Source: Chelonoidis abingdonii (Eukaryota; Chordata; Testudines; Testudinidae). From it: a stretch of 64,000 nt of DNA. Both the position numbers and the translations under genes were made by a program. Below are positions 22,098-34,790 of this stretch, one piece after another; the first letter of the stretch is position 1; each line of letters begins with the position of its first letter. Where the stretch lies: contig NC_133770.1 in the NCBI RefSeq assembly GCF_003597395.2, positions 11,058,201 to 11,122,200 on the forward strand. The letters are read 5' to 3'. The notes beneath the pieces are model-generated. The model did no database searches and was not told the origin of the DNA. It saw only the letters and a program-made list of their open reading frames with translations.

Positions 22098-24805
22098 TCT
22101 AAAAAGGTGAAAAAAAATGATAGGTTTAGTGCTAAAAAGACAAATTGGATCTTTCTTTCATACTTTTTAATCCAGACACACAACATCATTGCGGAGTGGA
22201 TGCATCCTTTAAAAGGAACAACAAAAGTCAGTGGGGAATAAGGATGTATCCCATAATAATTCAGGGCTGGTTTTTATTTTTAACTTTGTTAAACTACTAT
22301 AGAAGCTTCATTCCTAGTTTGTCTGCAGTAATAAACCCAACAACTTCATTGCTACAGAAAAATGTAAAATGGTTTTGCACTGTGAAACAAGATAAGCCTT
22401 GGGCTAGAATCTGAACTCCACTGAAGTCACTGCAATTATAGCAGTGTAAGACTTGAATAAGGGTGATCAGCATAAGGCACAAGGCTTCCGATGAAATAGA
22501 AACAACACTGAGTAGTTCTACTGTTTTGACAAACACTTATCGTGAGCATACAATGCCTCTGCAGTAGGGACACAAGCAGTGTCTAGGAGCAGCATATCAG
22601 TCAGCCCTAGGATCGAGGGAGCATTTAGATGACTAAAAACCATCTTTGTCCCCACCCCTCACCTTGGCCTTTGGAAAATGTTGGCCGTAAGGGAACATTT
22701 CTTAGCAACTTCCTTGCTAAGTTCCCAAGTAACCCGGAGGCTTCAGGAAAACTCTGCAGCTCTTTCACTCTAAACAAGCTGCAGTTTGAGTTCAGTATTT
22801 GAAGCCAGGTCTAATTGCTCATCTTTGAGCAAGGCTCTGTGTGGGCGAGAGGGGCAGGAAATGAGTTGGAGCCTTCTCTGCAACAAACTATTTCGGTCTC
22901 CCTTTTCCTCCTTAGCTGGATCATTCTGAACATTAGTGTGATACAATACCGGTGCTTATTTTCTTAGCATGTAACACGCTGGCTGTAAAATCAATTAGCT
23001 CTGGCAGAAATGAAGCCTTTGTGTTCTCTCAGCAACATGAAATAGGAGCAGCAGCATGCCTACTGCTCTCTCTCTTGGCAGCAAGATTGACTGTTGCCCA
23101 AAAGAGCATCCCTAGCATTTCCTTCTCAGCAAAGCTGGGAAGAAGAGACATGAATGTGGTATACCGGAGAGACCCAAGCAACTGCTGGGGTCCCATGAGG
23201 CTGGGATAAAGCTGCCAGTGAAGTTAGAGGTTGAATTAAACAAAGGACACTTTTAATTTTATTTTGCAGGTTGCAAATGGATGGAACAAGTTTCTTAGGA
23301 ATTATTTAATGCCGAACGGAAGCTTTCTCCCAATCTAGGCTATGTCTAGTGATTTGGGGGTCTCTCTCCTTTTTTGGTGCCCAGATTGAGACCCTAAAAA
23401 TGGACCTCTCTGTGGATATCTGGGACTGTCTCTATCGTAAGAAAACAAGCACTAAACTTATATTGCAGAGTTGCCTGCGAGCTGCCATACTTCGACTGCC
23501 CGTTTCAAACCTCACAAAGCATGGGAGTGCTGGGATCTGAGGTAAATTCTGCTTTCAGTCCCTCTCTACCTCATTGGTTTTGTAACCATTACTACCTTTG
23601 ATTAATGGGGGCCCAATTCGCAGTTGCACTAAGACCCCGACAAGCCACGCAGGTAGTGTATAGGGGGCAAATATCCTTTGTGCCAGGTCCCCTTGGCCAG
23701 GGTAGAGTTAGCAGAGGTCTGCTTCTAGTCCCAAGCATAGGCGGCTTCTCAAGGGAAGGGATGCAGATGGATTGCACTCCGCTACGGCTATTCCTGAAGC
23801 TGCTCCAGCTTACGTTGGGTGCCAATCAAGCTCCTGGCTGCCCCAGAAAACAGAGAACACAAGTGGCTTGAAGCCATTTCCAGTCCTCCCTCCTCACCCC
23901 TGTCCTTGCTCCAAGCCCAGGAAAGCAGTAGCTGACAAGGCCATCATGTGTCTTCTATTTGCAGGTGTTCTAATAAGCCTCTCACTGTTGCAATTTAGTG
24001 CCTCCTACCCACTAACATTTCTTTGCAGCGTCTCCTCTCGTGGCGACAGTCATGCTGCAATTGATTGACATGCTTATCTTGGAAGCAGAGTGGTTTATTT
24101 ACCGCACAGCTGAGAGCATGCCTTATCCTCTGCCATCTTGTAGTCAATTTGATTGCCAAGGAACAGCCTTCAGATGCTGTTCACTTTTTGATCCAGTAAC
24201 AGTGTTGAGGGAGCTTTTTGTATCTCACTAATAATCCCCTTAAGTTTTTACTGCCCTAAGGTTAATTTTAGGTGAGATCCAGGGAACTGCTGAGCAACCT
24301 AAGCTGCTCTCAACATCGGTGAGGATTGAGACCTCTATGCAGAATTTATCCCTACTGCCTGTGCAGGAAGAGAGAACATCCAATGGTGTAATGATTCCTC
24401 AGTGAATGCAGCCTGCACTGTAGAAGGGCTTCAGACAGACTGAGAGGAAGGGAAAGCAATGCATAGAGCTTCCACAGCCTCCTTCTGTAGCAACCCTGTC
24501 CTTGATTGACCTAACATGCGTCCCCTCGGATCTGTTGTGGAGGGAATGGCAGGTCTTAGGGTTGTGTTCTACCATATAGAAATGATTGTGATCTTTCCTC
24601 CATACAGGAGAACGCTCAATTGCTGATTGCTATCTGGGTCACCACCAGCTTTCCTTGGACTCTGTCCACCAGTGACTTTTCACTGATTGCAATTGATTCA
24701 GAATGCCTCTGGTAGGGTTTTTGCACAATCTCTAGAAGTCCTCTGCTATTCCTTCCGTGAGGGCACTGCATAGCTTCTTATTAAATAATAAACACTGCTA
24801 GGCTT
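22098..24805. other. no gene seen
   Basis: Mostly anonymous. The segment 23340-23540 (gatttgggggtctctc, then attgagaccctaaaaatgg) has the look of old repeat debris. The open frames (up to 98 codons) have no domain motif and no supporting splice context. Confidence 0.5.
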
Positions 24806-25140
24806 TAGAAAGGAGTTTATTCAAGTGGTTAGAGCAACAGGCTGGGAACCACGACTTCTAAATTCTGTTTCCATCTCTGCTGTTCATTAACAATTCCCTT
24901 AGGGCCAAGTTTCCAAATGCAGGTAGCTAAAGTTGGGCATTTAATGGTGTACTTAGACTCTGGTGCCTGGGCCAGGCTTTACATGTCTAAACCAGGCATT
25001 TAGGTGTCCACCTAAACTTGAAAACTTGGTTCACAAAACGTTAAGGCACCTTAATTTCCCCAGCAGTGAAATGTGGGAGATAGTTGCTTTGAGATCCTCA
25101 AAGCAATATGCTTCAAGCGCATTATAGATTATCCAGCACT
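24806..25140 (+). mobile_element. tRNA-derived SINE with internal insertion
   Basis: A tRNA-like head (caagtggttagagcaacagg, then a degraded B box) is followed at about 24900 by unrelated repeat debris. SINE body resumes near 25050 (cttaatttccccagcagtgaa, then tttgagatcctcaaagc). Same family as 20205-20530. Confidence 0.65.
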
Positions 25141-25374
25141 GGGTATTTTGACCTCACCATTGAACTTCTTCCTTCACCTCACCGTCCGCTGTGCTACTAT
25201 GGAAAGACTGTAGGTTCAGGTTAAGGCTGCTAAGCTGAGAGAACTTGACCTGCACTGCATTGCCTCTTGATTGCACTTATATGATGATGGAAACAGCATA
25301 TGGAACACAAGCCTAGTGGAGCCAAAAGCTCTAGCATACCAATTCTCGAATAATATTAATGACGTACTCGAGTT

Positions 25375-25510
25375 ATTATTTAATGTATTTATTGTGGTAT
25401 CACTCAAAGGCCCCAACGGGGAGCTGGGCCCCACTGTACAAGTTGCTGTACAGACACACAGGGAGGCATGGTCCCTGCTGTAGTGAACTTACTATTTCAA
25501 TAGGCAAATC
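25375..25510 (+). mobile_element. MIR/CORE-SINE-like repeat
   Basis: aaaggccccaacggggagct, then gccccactgtacaagttgct, then a catggtccctgctgtagtga part match the order seen at 48865-48985 and 14575-14720. Diverged and truncated. Confidence 0.6.
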
Positions 25511-25654
25511 AAAAAGCATATAGTAAAATGTCAGCGGTACATACCTAATGAGTTGCCCTTACCTTAGGGAAAGTGTGAGAGAAACTGAAGCTGGTTTCTC
25601 ACTGCAGAAGCGGCAAACGAGACCATAAATCTCACTAAAAAAATGGCACTTTGG

Positions 25655-25995
25655 TGTGTGAGAGCTTGTCTACATGGGGAAACTGACCAGAATAACTATC
25701 CCAATATAGCCTCCTCTGTAGACATTCTATTCTGGGGCAAGCTAATAATAATTAGAATAATACCACTGAACTTTTGTATAGCGATTTTCATTTATAGATC
25801 TCAAAACACTTTACGTAGAATCCCCATTTCATCTCCATCTCACTGACGTGGAAACTTTGCTTCCAGAATAATTAGTGTGCTTCTGAAGTGGTGTAATTAT
25901 TCTGAAATATAGTGACTTTTATTGTGCTACGGAGTAGGCATACAGGGAGCTATTCTGCAATAGCTATTGAGGTCAATTTCTCCATGTAAACACAT
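25655..25995. mobile_element. MITE-like element with nested SINE-like fragment
   Basis: The left end agcttgtctacatgggga and right end caatttctccatgtaaacaca form an imperfect inverted pair. About 25745-25865 (cttttgtatagcgattttca, then atctcaaaacactttacg) is a separate old repeat that appears inserted. Limits are approximate. Confidence 0.55.
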
Positions 25996-26961
25996 TCTGT
26001 GTCTCTCAATGTTGTGCTTGAAGAATTAAAGAGAAAAATGATTACATTAACTCAGGAACATAATAAGTCAGAATGAAATATGATTTGAAGAGGAGACGGT
26101 AATTCAGCCTTTCTCTAAGGCTATATTGGAAGTTTTGAGAGGAGAAAGGAAAAGTGCAGGTTGAAGATTCATAGATCAAGGAAGCAAATGTAGTTTGTAA
26201 CTCAGAGGGGGGAAATGTTCAGAATTCCTGTGAGCTGAGCAAGTCGAATAAGGGGTAAAATATTTGACATTACGAGTGAATTGGAAGGATACCCTGGACA
26301 GCAGAGCCTTCCTGATGGGATAAGCGAGCTAGTTATGGAAATCAAGATTATGATAATAAGTAATTCCAACCTTCCCACTGAAACCAGGGAAATCCTCAAG
26401 CCTTTCCGTTAATCTTGTATTCTGATAATGGTCAGAACATCTGCTTCCTTGCTCAGCGCGTTAGCTCCTCTCCCCAAAATGTTAAATGCCTTAATCTGCT
26501 ATGACCACTTTTGAGCTTGCAGTTAACTTGAGAAAAAGAGCAGTTCCCTTAGCCAATGCACCTTTGCTAGCTGTAACATAATGACCTGTTAAATCAAACC
26601 AGCTGCAGAGAATTCCCAATAGCTGCTGTGAGCAGATGTCTCAAAGGAGGCATGAGGGGGGAAGAAGCATGTTAATAAAACGTTAATGGGAGTGTGCAGC
26701 AGGTGCACTCTCAGATCTGACTGACAACGAATAGGATTTATGTTTGAGTTGAGATATACATCGGGATTTCATATCAGGGATGAGGCTTTGGGGTCTGGAG
26801 AGTTCTATTTTATGTCCAAACACTGCGAAAAAAATCTGTGCGATAAAAGTAGGGACATCCAAAATATAGCCCCAGGGGTATATTTGGGTATACCCAACCT
26901 TCCCTTCTTCCGGTATTCTGCCGTATCTGAGACACAGGCTTGCACTCCACAAAAATCTCAG
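25996..26961. other. no gene seen
   Basis: Anonymous sequence. The 141-codon minus-strand frame reaching 27108 runs into a MITE and has no recognisable domain. Confidence 0.55.
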
Positions 26962-27285
26962 ACTACGTCTACACTTGGAGCAGGAGCATGTGACTCCCAG
27001 CTCGAGTAGACATACCCGCACTAGCTTGCTAAAAATACTGGTGCAGCTGTGGTAGCCACAGCAGTGGCTAGAAGCGATGTGGACTAGCCACCAAAAGTAG
27101 GTACCCATGGGGAATGGGTAGGTTTCTACTCAGAGCGGCTAACTCATTCTGCCGCTCACCTCTGCCTGTGCTACTGTGGCTACACTACTATTTTCAGCCT
27201 GCTAGTTTGATGACAGTGAGTGTGAATATGTCTCCTAGAGCTCGGACTCAGACTCCCAGCTTCAAGTCTAGATGTAGCTTTGTCC
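26962..27285. mobile_element. MITE (gactacgtctacactt ends)
   Basis: The left end has actacgtctacacttggagc and the right end has ttcaagtctagatgtagctt, which are imperfect inverted repeats. The subterminal gactcccagct occurs near both ends. Non-coding interior with chance frames. Confidence 0.6.
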
Positions 27286-27399
27286 TGGCAAAGCGAAGTC
27301 AGTTGGCGCTGTGAAAAAAATACCCTAACTGATATTATTACTCATAAAAACCCAGTGTAGGTGCAGGTGTGCGAACAGAAGCATGTAATTGTTGGCATA

Positions 27400-27750
27400 G
27401 CTAATGCATTCGGTATAGGCGCTGATTCTCTGGGTGCTCCGGGGCTCAAGCATCCACCGGAAAAAAATAGGGGGTGCTGAGCACCCCCAGGCCGGATTAA
27501 TCTTTTGAGGTCCCCAGCACACTGACCATGGCCCCACCCCATGCTCTTCCCGAGCTCCACTCTGAGGCATTGCCCCGCTTTGCCTCTTCCGCCTGAGGCT
27601 CCGCTCACTGCTCCACTCCTGGGCTCCACCCCCATTCAGCCTCTTCCTCATAAGGCCTCTCACCACCCACAGGGCGGGAAGGAGGGGGTGGAGAGGAGCA
27701 CCAGAAAAAACAAAAGTCAGTGCCTGTGACATTTGGGGAGGTGATGTTAC
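27400..27750. repeat. probable dispersed repeat, C/G-rich
   Basis: The segment around gggtgctgagcacccccagg is palindromic and sits in a stretch of C-rich words (ccactcctgggctccaccccc). I recall this wording as a common turtle repeat. Ends are not definable. The 172-codon minus-strand frame (27325-27843) comes from this composition. Confidence 0.4.
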
Positions 27751-27979
27751 AGTGGAAGAAAAACGCCTTCTGTTGGTGTAAATTCGTTCCACACTAGGAA
27801 AATATGTTGGTATAGGCACCACAAGGCCTAATAACTCTAACAAGTTAGCATCCCCACCCTGCCCACAAATGGTGATTGCTTGGGTTTTTTTGCACCTACA
27901 GTTTTGTGTAAAGCATAGTTCTACCTTGAAAACAATGGCATCTTGAGTTTCTGCATCTGTTGTGTCTCAGGGATTCCAG

Positions 27980-28370
27980 CTGAGATTTGCTCAGTTTATA
28001 AGAAAAAACTTTTATTTTCTAGTGAGGTAAAATTTTTGGGACAAAGAGTTTATTTTCTGAAAAATGCAGTTTCAGTTCAACTGAAATTATTCACTGAATT
28101 TAACTTGAATTATTAGGCTGAAACAAAAGAACTATTTTTCTTTCCCTCAAAAGTCCATTTGCTTGGACATGTTCAAAACAAAATGTTTTGACTTTTCATT
28201 TCTAAATGACATTTCATTTCAAAATTTAGCTAGATCTGTTTTCAAATGGGCAACCTCTCCCTCCTCAACTAAATGAAATGGAAAAAAAAATTCAACCCTA
28301 AACAAAGTCATTTCAGAAACTGAAATGAAAAACTGAAAAGAAGAGTCCGTTATTCACTCAGCTCTAATTG
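27980..28370. repeat. AT-rich dispersed repeat, copy 3 of 4
   Basis: Contains the same style of alternating aaaatg/ttttcatttc words as 360-890 and 16495-16935, with gaaatgaaaaactgaaa near the end. Alignment by eye is weaker than between copies 1 and 2. Confidence 0.45.
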
Positions 28371-29974
28371 CTGCAAACTAATCTTGGAATCTGGGAATCA
28401 AACGAATTATTTCCTTCTTGTGCATGATCACCAGTTATGCAGATTCTGCAGATCAGATTTGCCCTCAGTGACCCCTCAGCAAGGCCACATGACCTATCTT
28501 TCCTGCCTTCAGTCCAGCTGGGAAATTACATTAAAATCTAATGCCGAATTTCAAAATGCTCCTAATATGTTCTGCTAAGTCCGATAATAAATACCCTTCT
28601 GACTTTTTTTGACAGAAGGAAATAAACATGGAAAAGGGGAACCATGGTTCCTGCCAGTGGATAAAGGTCTCTGCCAGGGAAAGGACCTGAGGTGCATATG
28701 GGTACTTTGGCATGTTATTGAGTAACATCACATTTTAGTTCGCCTGGGGAATGTAACAGATGGCTAAGATTGATTTGAGCGTGTCAGCATAAGGGAGAGC
28801 AGTGGAAAAAAACCTGTAACTGAGCTAAGGGATAAGATAATAGGTAGGGTAGTTGAGAGGGAAAGATGAGGAAACATTAGGCAATGGCAAATAAACAGCT
28901 TCATCTATGCAGAAATCATAGGGGTGTAGGTTAAAAGATAAGTATAACATCTCAAAGGCAGAGAGAGACAAAAAATAATTATTAATGCTACAGAATGTTG
29001 GCTCTGGCTTAGCTCAGTGGAGATCAGGACTATCGCCGTTCAAGTCAGTGGGGTTACATTCACATCACCAGAGTGTGAGAGAATGTGGGGAATGGGGGAG
29101 TGTTATAAGGCATAGATTTATCTCTGCACTGGTGTAGGCGCACAGGCATGGCAGTTTGGACATCACCTATACCAGGCCTCCAGGAGCTAGGCCAATCAGG
29201 AGGGCTGCCTGAAGATGTACCCCCTGTTTCAGTGACCCCTATGGGACTTTGCAGGGGTGCAGATGCAAGTATGTGCTGGCCACACCACCTCCATCCTGCA
29301 TAGGGGCCCCCTCCTTTCTGCCCTGGCCCATCCCAGACTGCTCTCTGCACTCCAGGACAGAGGCTACTCAACACAATCTGCCATCCTAGGCAAAACTTCA
29401 GTGTGCCACCCATGGGTAAAGACCTAGAGATGGTGGGCCGAGCTTTGTGGTAAAGTAGGTGGAGCTGCATGATACAGTGGCCAAAGCTCTATGGTCCTAA
29501 GGGTGTGGCTGTATGTGGGCAGGGCTGCGATGTGCAAGGAATGGAACTCTATGCAGAGTGGGTGGGGCTGTGTAGTACGGTGGGTGGAGCTCCCTGCAAG
29601 GAGTGTGGCATTGGCGGTACATTGGTTGAAGGGCACGTGTGTGCTGGTAATAGGAATAGCTCCAGAATTGGGGTGGCAGGAGAAGGCCGAGCTGGTGAGA
29701 CAGAAGTGAGGTGAACCAGGAAGATGGTGAAAGCCAGCTAATCTGCATCACCAGATGGGACTTGGAGACCATTGTTGTTAGATAAAGAAGAAGACAAGGA
29801 AACGAACAGGTCAAAATTTGGTTCTTAGAAACATGCCTACTGCTCCCAAACGCCTCAGCCACCTTAAAAGTCAATGGAAGCTGTTTCCATGCAGACTTTG
29901 ATCATCTGTATATACAACAAGACACTGAAATGCATCTCTATCTATTCCTCATTGCTCTATATTGGGTAGGACTA
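28371..29974. other. no gene seen
   Basis: Two frames of 125-136 codons lie on the minus strand across 29060-29874, where the plus strand is G-rich. They lack motifs, and a ggagctgcatgatacagtgg/tgtagtacggtgggtggagc repetition near 29460-29590 suggests degenerate tandem structure rather than coding. Confidence 0.5.
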
Positions 29975-30215
29975 GAATAGCCTGAAATTTTTTGTTTGAA
30001 ACCTTATTTTTTGGACCAAAATGGATTTTTTTTTGTTAACATGGAGATTTCTGTGAGAAATGTCCACTTTAAATGAAGTTTTTCAGGGTTTTCACTGAAA
30101 AAACATGAAACACTAAAACTGAAAAATTTTCAGATTTTCAACAAGCTGGAATAGTTGCGAGGAAAAGTTATGCAAAAATGAAAACTTTTTTTGGTTTCCA
30201 CTTAAATTTTCCATG
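29975..30215. repeat. AT-rich dispersed repeat, copy 4 of 4
   Basis: aaacatgaaacactaaaact, then aaaaattttcagattttcaa in a stretch of similar words. Shortest of the four related stretches. Confidence 0.4.
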
Positions 30216-30510
30216 GACACTCCCCCTCCCACAACACACATTTCCTGACAACTTCTACATGAGATCAAGTTCACAAAGACCTGACTTTTAATAGCCCTCC
30301 TTAATTATTCCAGACAACCTTACCAAGCTGATCTTTCTCTGCTCCCTCTGCCAACCAGTCCTTTCACAAATCTTCACATCTCTGGGGTGAAAACTGTCAT
30401 CACGAATTAACTTGGAACCCTGCGGGACGATGGTGGCTATTGTTACAACATGGGGTTCTTCTCATTAAGGGCCTGATCCCAATGCTATTGAGGTTGATGA
30501 GAGTCTTGAG

Positions 30511-30779
30511 GTATGTCTACACTATGGAGACTGTAGCTATGCTGTTATAACCCCATAGAATTGATGCAGAATATGATGGAAGGGGTTTTTCCATCTATGA
30601 AGAAATACAGCCTCCTCAAATGATGGTAGCTATGTCAATGGAAGCATTCTTATGTCAACATAGCTGCATCTATCCTGGGTGTTAGGTCAGCTTAGCTACA
30701 TCAGTCAGGCACGTGGATTTTTCACACCCTGACCAACACAGCTTTGTTGACCTAACTTTTAAGTATAGACGAGGCCTTA
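30511..30779. mobile_element. MITE (gaggtatgtctacact ends)
   Basis: Left end gaggtatgtctacactatgg and right end aagtatagacgaggcctta are inverted repeats with mismatches. The interior has tagctatgctgttata and catagctgcatct elements and no frame. Belongs to the same tctacact superfamily as 5136, 7067 and 43505. Confidence 0.7.
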
Positions 30780-31660
30780 GATCAGTACCCAAATGGCTTT
30801 TTAATTCCTGACAGCACTTTTAAAACAGGGCTATTTATTTTTTTTAACTTAATCTTTCCTTGATGAGCAGCAACAAGATAAGTTACAGCAGGTGCATGAA
30901 AGAGAAGACCTTCCGATATTTAAAGCAATAAAATGCAAGATTGTAAAACGAAAATCATTTCACAGGAACATTTAAAGTAACAGTGTGTTCATTAAAGTCC
31001 TAAGAAGTCAAGTAATCTTCCAAAATGCAGAACTTCTCTGATGGAATTGTTTTTTCAAACTCTTGAGAATGTTATTGTGTTGGGTGTATAACCTGCATGG
31101 GCTTGTTTAATCAGTTCCTTAATTTAAATGACATTTACAGCATTCACATTTGTTCCTGCATTTGCAGAACACTGACTTCATTGTTTTACACTGAATCAAC
31201 TACAACCGTCTAATGTTGACACCAGCGTAAAAACAATTTTTAAAAGAACAAACTGATTGCACACATTAATCCATAAAAGGCACTGAAGCATAAGGGATAT
31301 AAAGGTTTCCAATTTAAAAAAATAAATCAAAACAAGGCCAGGATGTGTTTAGTTATTTTTAACCTATGAGGCCCAGGGGCATCTCTCTTGCTAGATCTGC
31401 TAATGAGGACAGGAACACCGAGAGAATTAGTGGTTTAAATTTCTTTCAAGAAGGTTTTGGTCAAAACTGGACACATAATTTTCTTATCTGGGGAACTTTT
31501 CATAACATAAAGCCAAACATAAATTCAGTTAGTACTAATGAGTGCTTCTGGCATAGCAGTTCCTGAGACCACATAATCAGGGTTCAACTGAACAGAGGCA
31601 AAAGGTTATGTTTTTAAAAGTACCATAAAGAAATCACTTTAGGAAAAATCTTTGTCTGGA
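30780..31660. other. no gene seen
   Basis: AT-rich anonymous sequence. The 66-codon frame at 31366 has no motif. Confidence 0.6.
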
Positions 31661-31954
31661 GGCTGGTCTACACTGGGAGGCGGGATCAATCTAAGATATG
31701 CAACTTCAGCTATATGAATAGCGTAGCTGAAGTCTAAGTATCTTAGATCGATTTACCTCTCGTTCTCACGGCACAGGATCGACGTCCGTGGCTCCCCCTG
31801 TCGACTCCACTACCGCCGTTCGCACTGGTGGAGTTCCAGAGTCAATGGGAGCTCGTTTGGGGATCAATATATCACGTCTAGATGAGACACAATATATCAA
31901 TCCCCGAGAAATTGATTGCTACCCGCCGATACGGTGGGTAATCTAGACATACCC
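31661..31954. mobile_element. hairpin-rich MITE family A, copy 1
   Basis: Ends ggctggtctacactggga and the complement of tgtctagattacccacc frame a 294-bp element. Two internal hairpins are evident: cttcagcta...tagctgaag near 31705-31733, and a second around atcaatatatcacgtctaga near 31863-31900. Full-length relatives lie at 50655-50953 and 61656-61950. No transposase is encoded. CpG sites retained in all three copies suggest relatively recent spread. Confidence 0.85.
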
Positions 31955-32259
31955 TGGGATTCAATTCTTCAGGACATATGAGTAAATAATTATCTATTTA
32001 TATCCAGACTTGTGCTTACTTGTCTACTTAATTTTGAGTCCTCTCCTGTTCCCATTAAAGTTGATGGGAGTTTTGCTATTGACTAGCTGGGAACAGAATT
32101 AGGCTTGTAGACTGTAAAGTATTTGAAGATGAGACCAGATATTCCTTTATCGTTACATCATGCACCAAATGCCCAGTGGACATGCAAGTCTGAGACACAC
32201 ACACTTTTCAAAGGGCAGCCCTTGGTGTCTTCTTAGCACTAAGACCTGATGTGAATGAA

Positions 32260-32474
32260 CAGGGGTGGCTCTACCTTTTTTGCCACCCCAAGCACAGCAG
32301 GCAGGCTGCCTTCAGCGGCTTGCCTGCAGAAGGTTCCTGGTCCAGCAGATTCAGCGTACCCGCTGCCAAATTGCCGCCAAATCCGTGGGACCAGCGGACG
32401 TCCCACAGGCAAGCCACCGAAGGCTGCCTGACTGCCACCCGCACTTGGAATGCTGGTGCCTGGAGCCGCCACTG
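32260..32474. mobile_element. non-autonomous hAT-type MITE, perfect 8-bp duplication
   Basis: Starts caggggtggctctacc, ends ggagccgccactg, and is flanked on both sides by tgaatgaa (32252-32259 and 32475-32482). Same family as 1275-1538, with shared gccaccccaagcacagcagg and gccaaattgccgccaaa words. Non-coding. Confidence 0.9.
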
Positions 32475-32482
32475 TGAATGAA

Positions 32483-33855
32483 GGCCCAGTGCCTCAAAAG
32501 GTATTTAGTGCTAAACTCTCATTAAAATCAATGGGTGTTAGATGCCTAAGTATGTTTGAGGAGCTGGACCAAAGGAAATGGCAAAACTGACCCTGAATTC
32601 AGCAGATGTAGGGTTTCAAGCCATAACAAATCAGAAGCATAAGATGCAGTTATATTCATCTTGCGCTATTACGGTGATATGGAAGGCAGTTAAGATACAT
32701 TAACCCCCTTCCACCAATGTCGCCCTCTGACTAGTCAGAGCTCTCTCTGGACTGAATAAGCTCTACACTTGGAAATAATCAACAGAAACTGAAGCAATGT
32801 TAAGTGCATGAGTCACCATGGCCATTCCCTTTTAACTCCCCTCTCAGATGTTCTTTCACCTCACAGATAGGAAGCATCTTCATCGGCCTCGCTCTTGACA
32901 AAGGCTGCGAAATCGCCCCAAGCCACGTTACATTCATTCTGGCACATCGTGTGCAATTTCTACAGCATCATCATCACTATTAACCAGCTGTATGAAAGTA
33001 GCACTGAAAAGCCGCACCCAGCTTGTGGTGACATTGTGGAAGGCAACATACAGTCGGATCGTAACCCATTGATTTTTCAAAGCTGAGCTGAACACTTAGG
33101 GCCAAAGAGTAGTACTCCAAAGAGGCCCACTGCGTCATATGTAGGGATCATAAAGAGCTGCAGTGACATCCAGAGAAATCTCCCCTGTGCAGGAGCTGCA
33201 TAGTTCCTCTCTCAGCCCCTGCCATAGGGCGATGCTTGGGGGGGCAGGACAGGGTGGATCATAGGTGGGAGAAGGAGTGGCCAAAGTGCCCACCACTATG
33301 ACAGTTTAGGGGATTCTCCAATTTACCCCAGTGGTAATTCTGGCCCCTCAAGTAACCTGGAATCCAGAGAGCACTAAGGTAACATCAAGCCACTTTTTGT
33401 TCCAACACCTCTGCATTCTGTGTGCCTCTCCGAACATGCAGCACAGAATCTAGTCTTGTCTTTTATAGTCCCCTGTGCCCTTAGGCCTCCCTCACCACCC
33501 ATTATCATTGTGAGATCATGTGTGTATAAATTCCACACAGCCACCCTTCTCACAACACACTTCTGCTGTCATACCTACGCAACACTGCCAGCTGACAACA
33601 TCTAGGTAAGCAGGAAGCTACACTGTGAGCCCAGCCAATCCATATGAAAACATGCTTGTGTTACTGCGACCTCATCCTCCCTGACTGTTTGTTTCATCCA
33701 GCTTTTGAATCTTACACTTAATTTAGACTGCAGTTCTTCAGAACAAGGCTGTCTTTATATTGTGTTTGTACAGCTCCCTGCACAATGGGGCCTTAATCCC
33801 TCAATGGGGTTATCCTGCTGCCAGGAGTGGCTCACAGCTAAGAGTGCCTAACTCA
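32483..33855. other. no gene seen
   Basis: Old repeat debris at 32490-32570, otherwise anonymous. Short frames only. Confidence 0.55.
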
Positions 33856-33859
33856 GGTC

Positions 33860-34790
33860 AGAGTGTCATAAACCAGGGGTACTGATATATTCTAACATTA
33901 GATTTCACCAAGCCACTAAGAAAAGTGTGCCCTGGATCACTACTGTCATTTAATTATGGAGCCACAGACAGCCCCCTTTAGGCTCTCCAGTCCCTACTTT
34001 ACTGCCCAGACAAACTGGATTTATGGTGAAAGCCAAGTTATTAAAGCCAACATTCATCACACACTAGGTTCTTCCAGTCCCAAAAGACCTGTCCCTTACC
34101 CCAGGTCACAGTATACTTCAGATCTCACCAAAGACAACGCTGTAGCCAATTCCTCAGTAACTAACTAAAGATTTATCAACTAAGGAAAATAAATAAGAGT
34201 TATTGCAAGGTTAAAGCAGATAAAATACATTGCAGTCGGATCAGAGTGTGTAGTCCGGTGCTAGCAGAGATGTGTCAATCTGCTTAAAGTCTTTTCATAA
34301 GTTTCGCAGGGTTTTCCCAAAGTGGATCTGGGGAGTTCTGTCTTGTACCTGGAAAGCCCCCTGACAGCATCTGAAAAGATCAAGGGCTGTCAGGACCATT
34401 CCCAAGACCCAGTATTTATAGCTGAAAACAGCCTGCCAGGTGTTGTTTTTAGCTTAGTGTGTGTCTGTAGATTTCCCTCTGTTGATCACACAACTCCCCC
34501 ACCCTCAGTCTGAAATCAGTGCTCCTCCTTGCTGAGCAACTTTAGGCATATGGGCATAGATACACGGGAACAATGTGATAGCCAAGAACATTAGCTTGCA
34601 TGCAGTTTAAAATATCAAATTAATTCACAACTAAACACTAACATACATGAGTATTTCAGGGTTCATTAAGAATATAGACAGCAATCACAGGTAAACTTAG
34701 TGCAAATGTAATTACCAGAACATGTGCCCTGTGAACGCAGTGTGACAACATCTTCCGTGGTTCTGTTCTAACGTGTGGACACAATAACAT
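33860..34790 (-). mobile_element. probable LTR of an endogenous LTR element, reverse orientation
   Basis: The stretch has the word order I associate with turtle LTRs read in reverse: a agatttatcaactaaggaaa segment, then ttgcaaggttaaagcagata, then leader-like sequence. Start and end repeats are not resolved. No gag, pol or env-like reading frame accompanies it. Tentative. Confidence 0.35.

Noticed and set aside
21309..22241. Multiple overlapping frames of 108-189 codons on both strands
   Set aside because: They follow the periodicity and purine bias of the minisatellite in a hAT element. Gly/Trp-rich or Pro/His-rich translations are typical of such repeats.
26683..27108. 141-codon minus-strand frame with Cys-rich start
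   Set aside because: Cysteines do not form a known knuckle or finger spacing, and the frame runs into a MITE.
27325..27843. 172-codon minus-strand frame
   Set aside because: Spans a C/G-rich dispersed repeat and flanking DNA with no domain.
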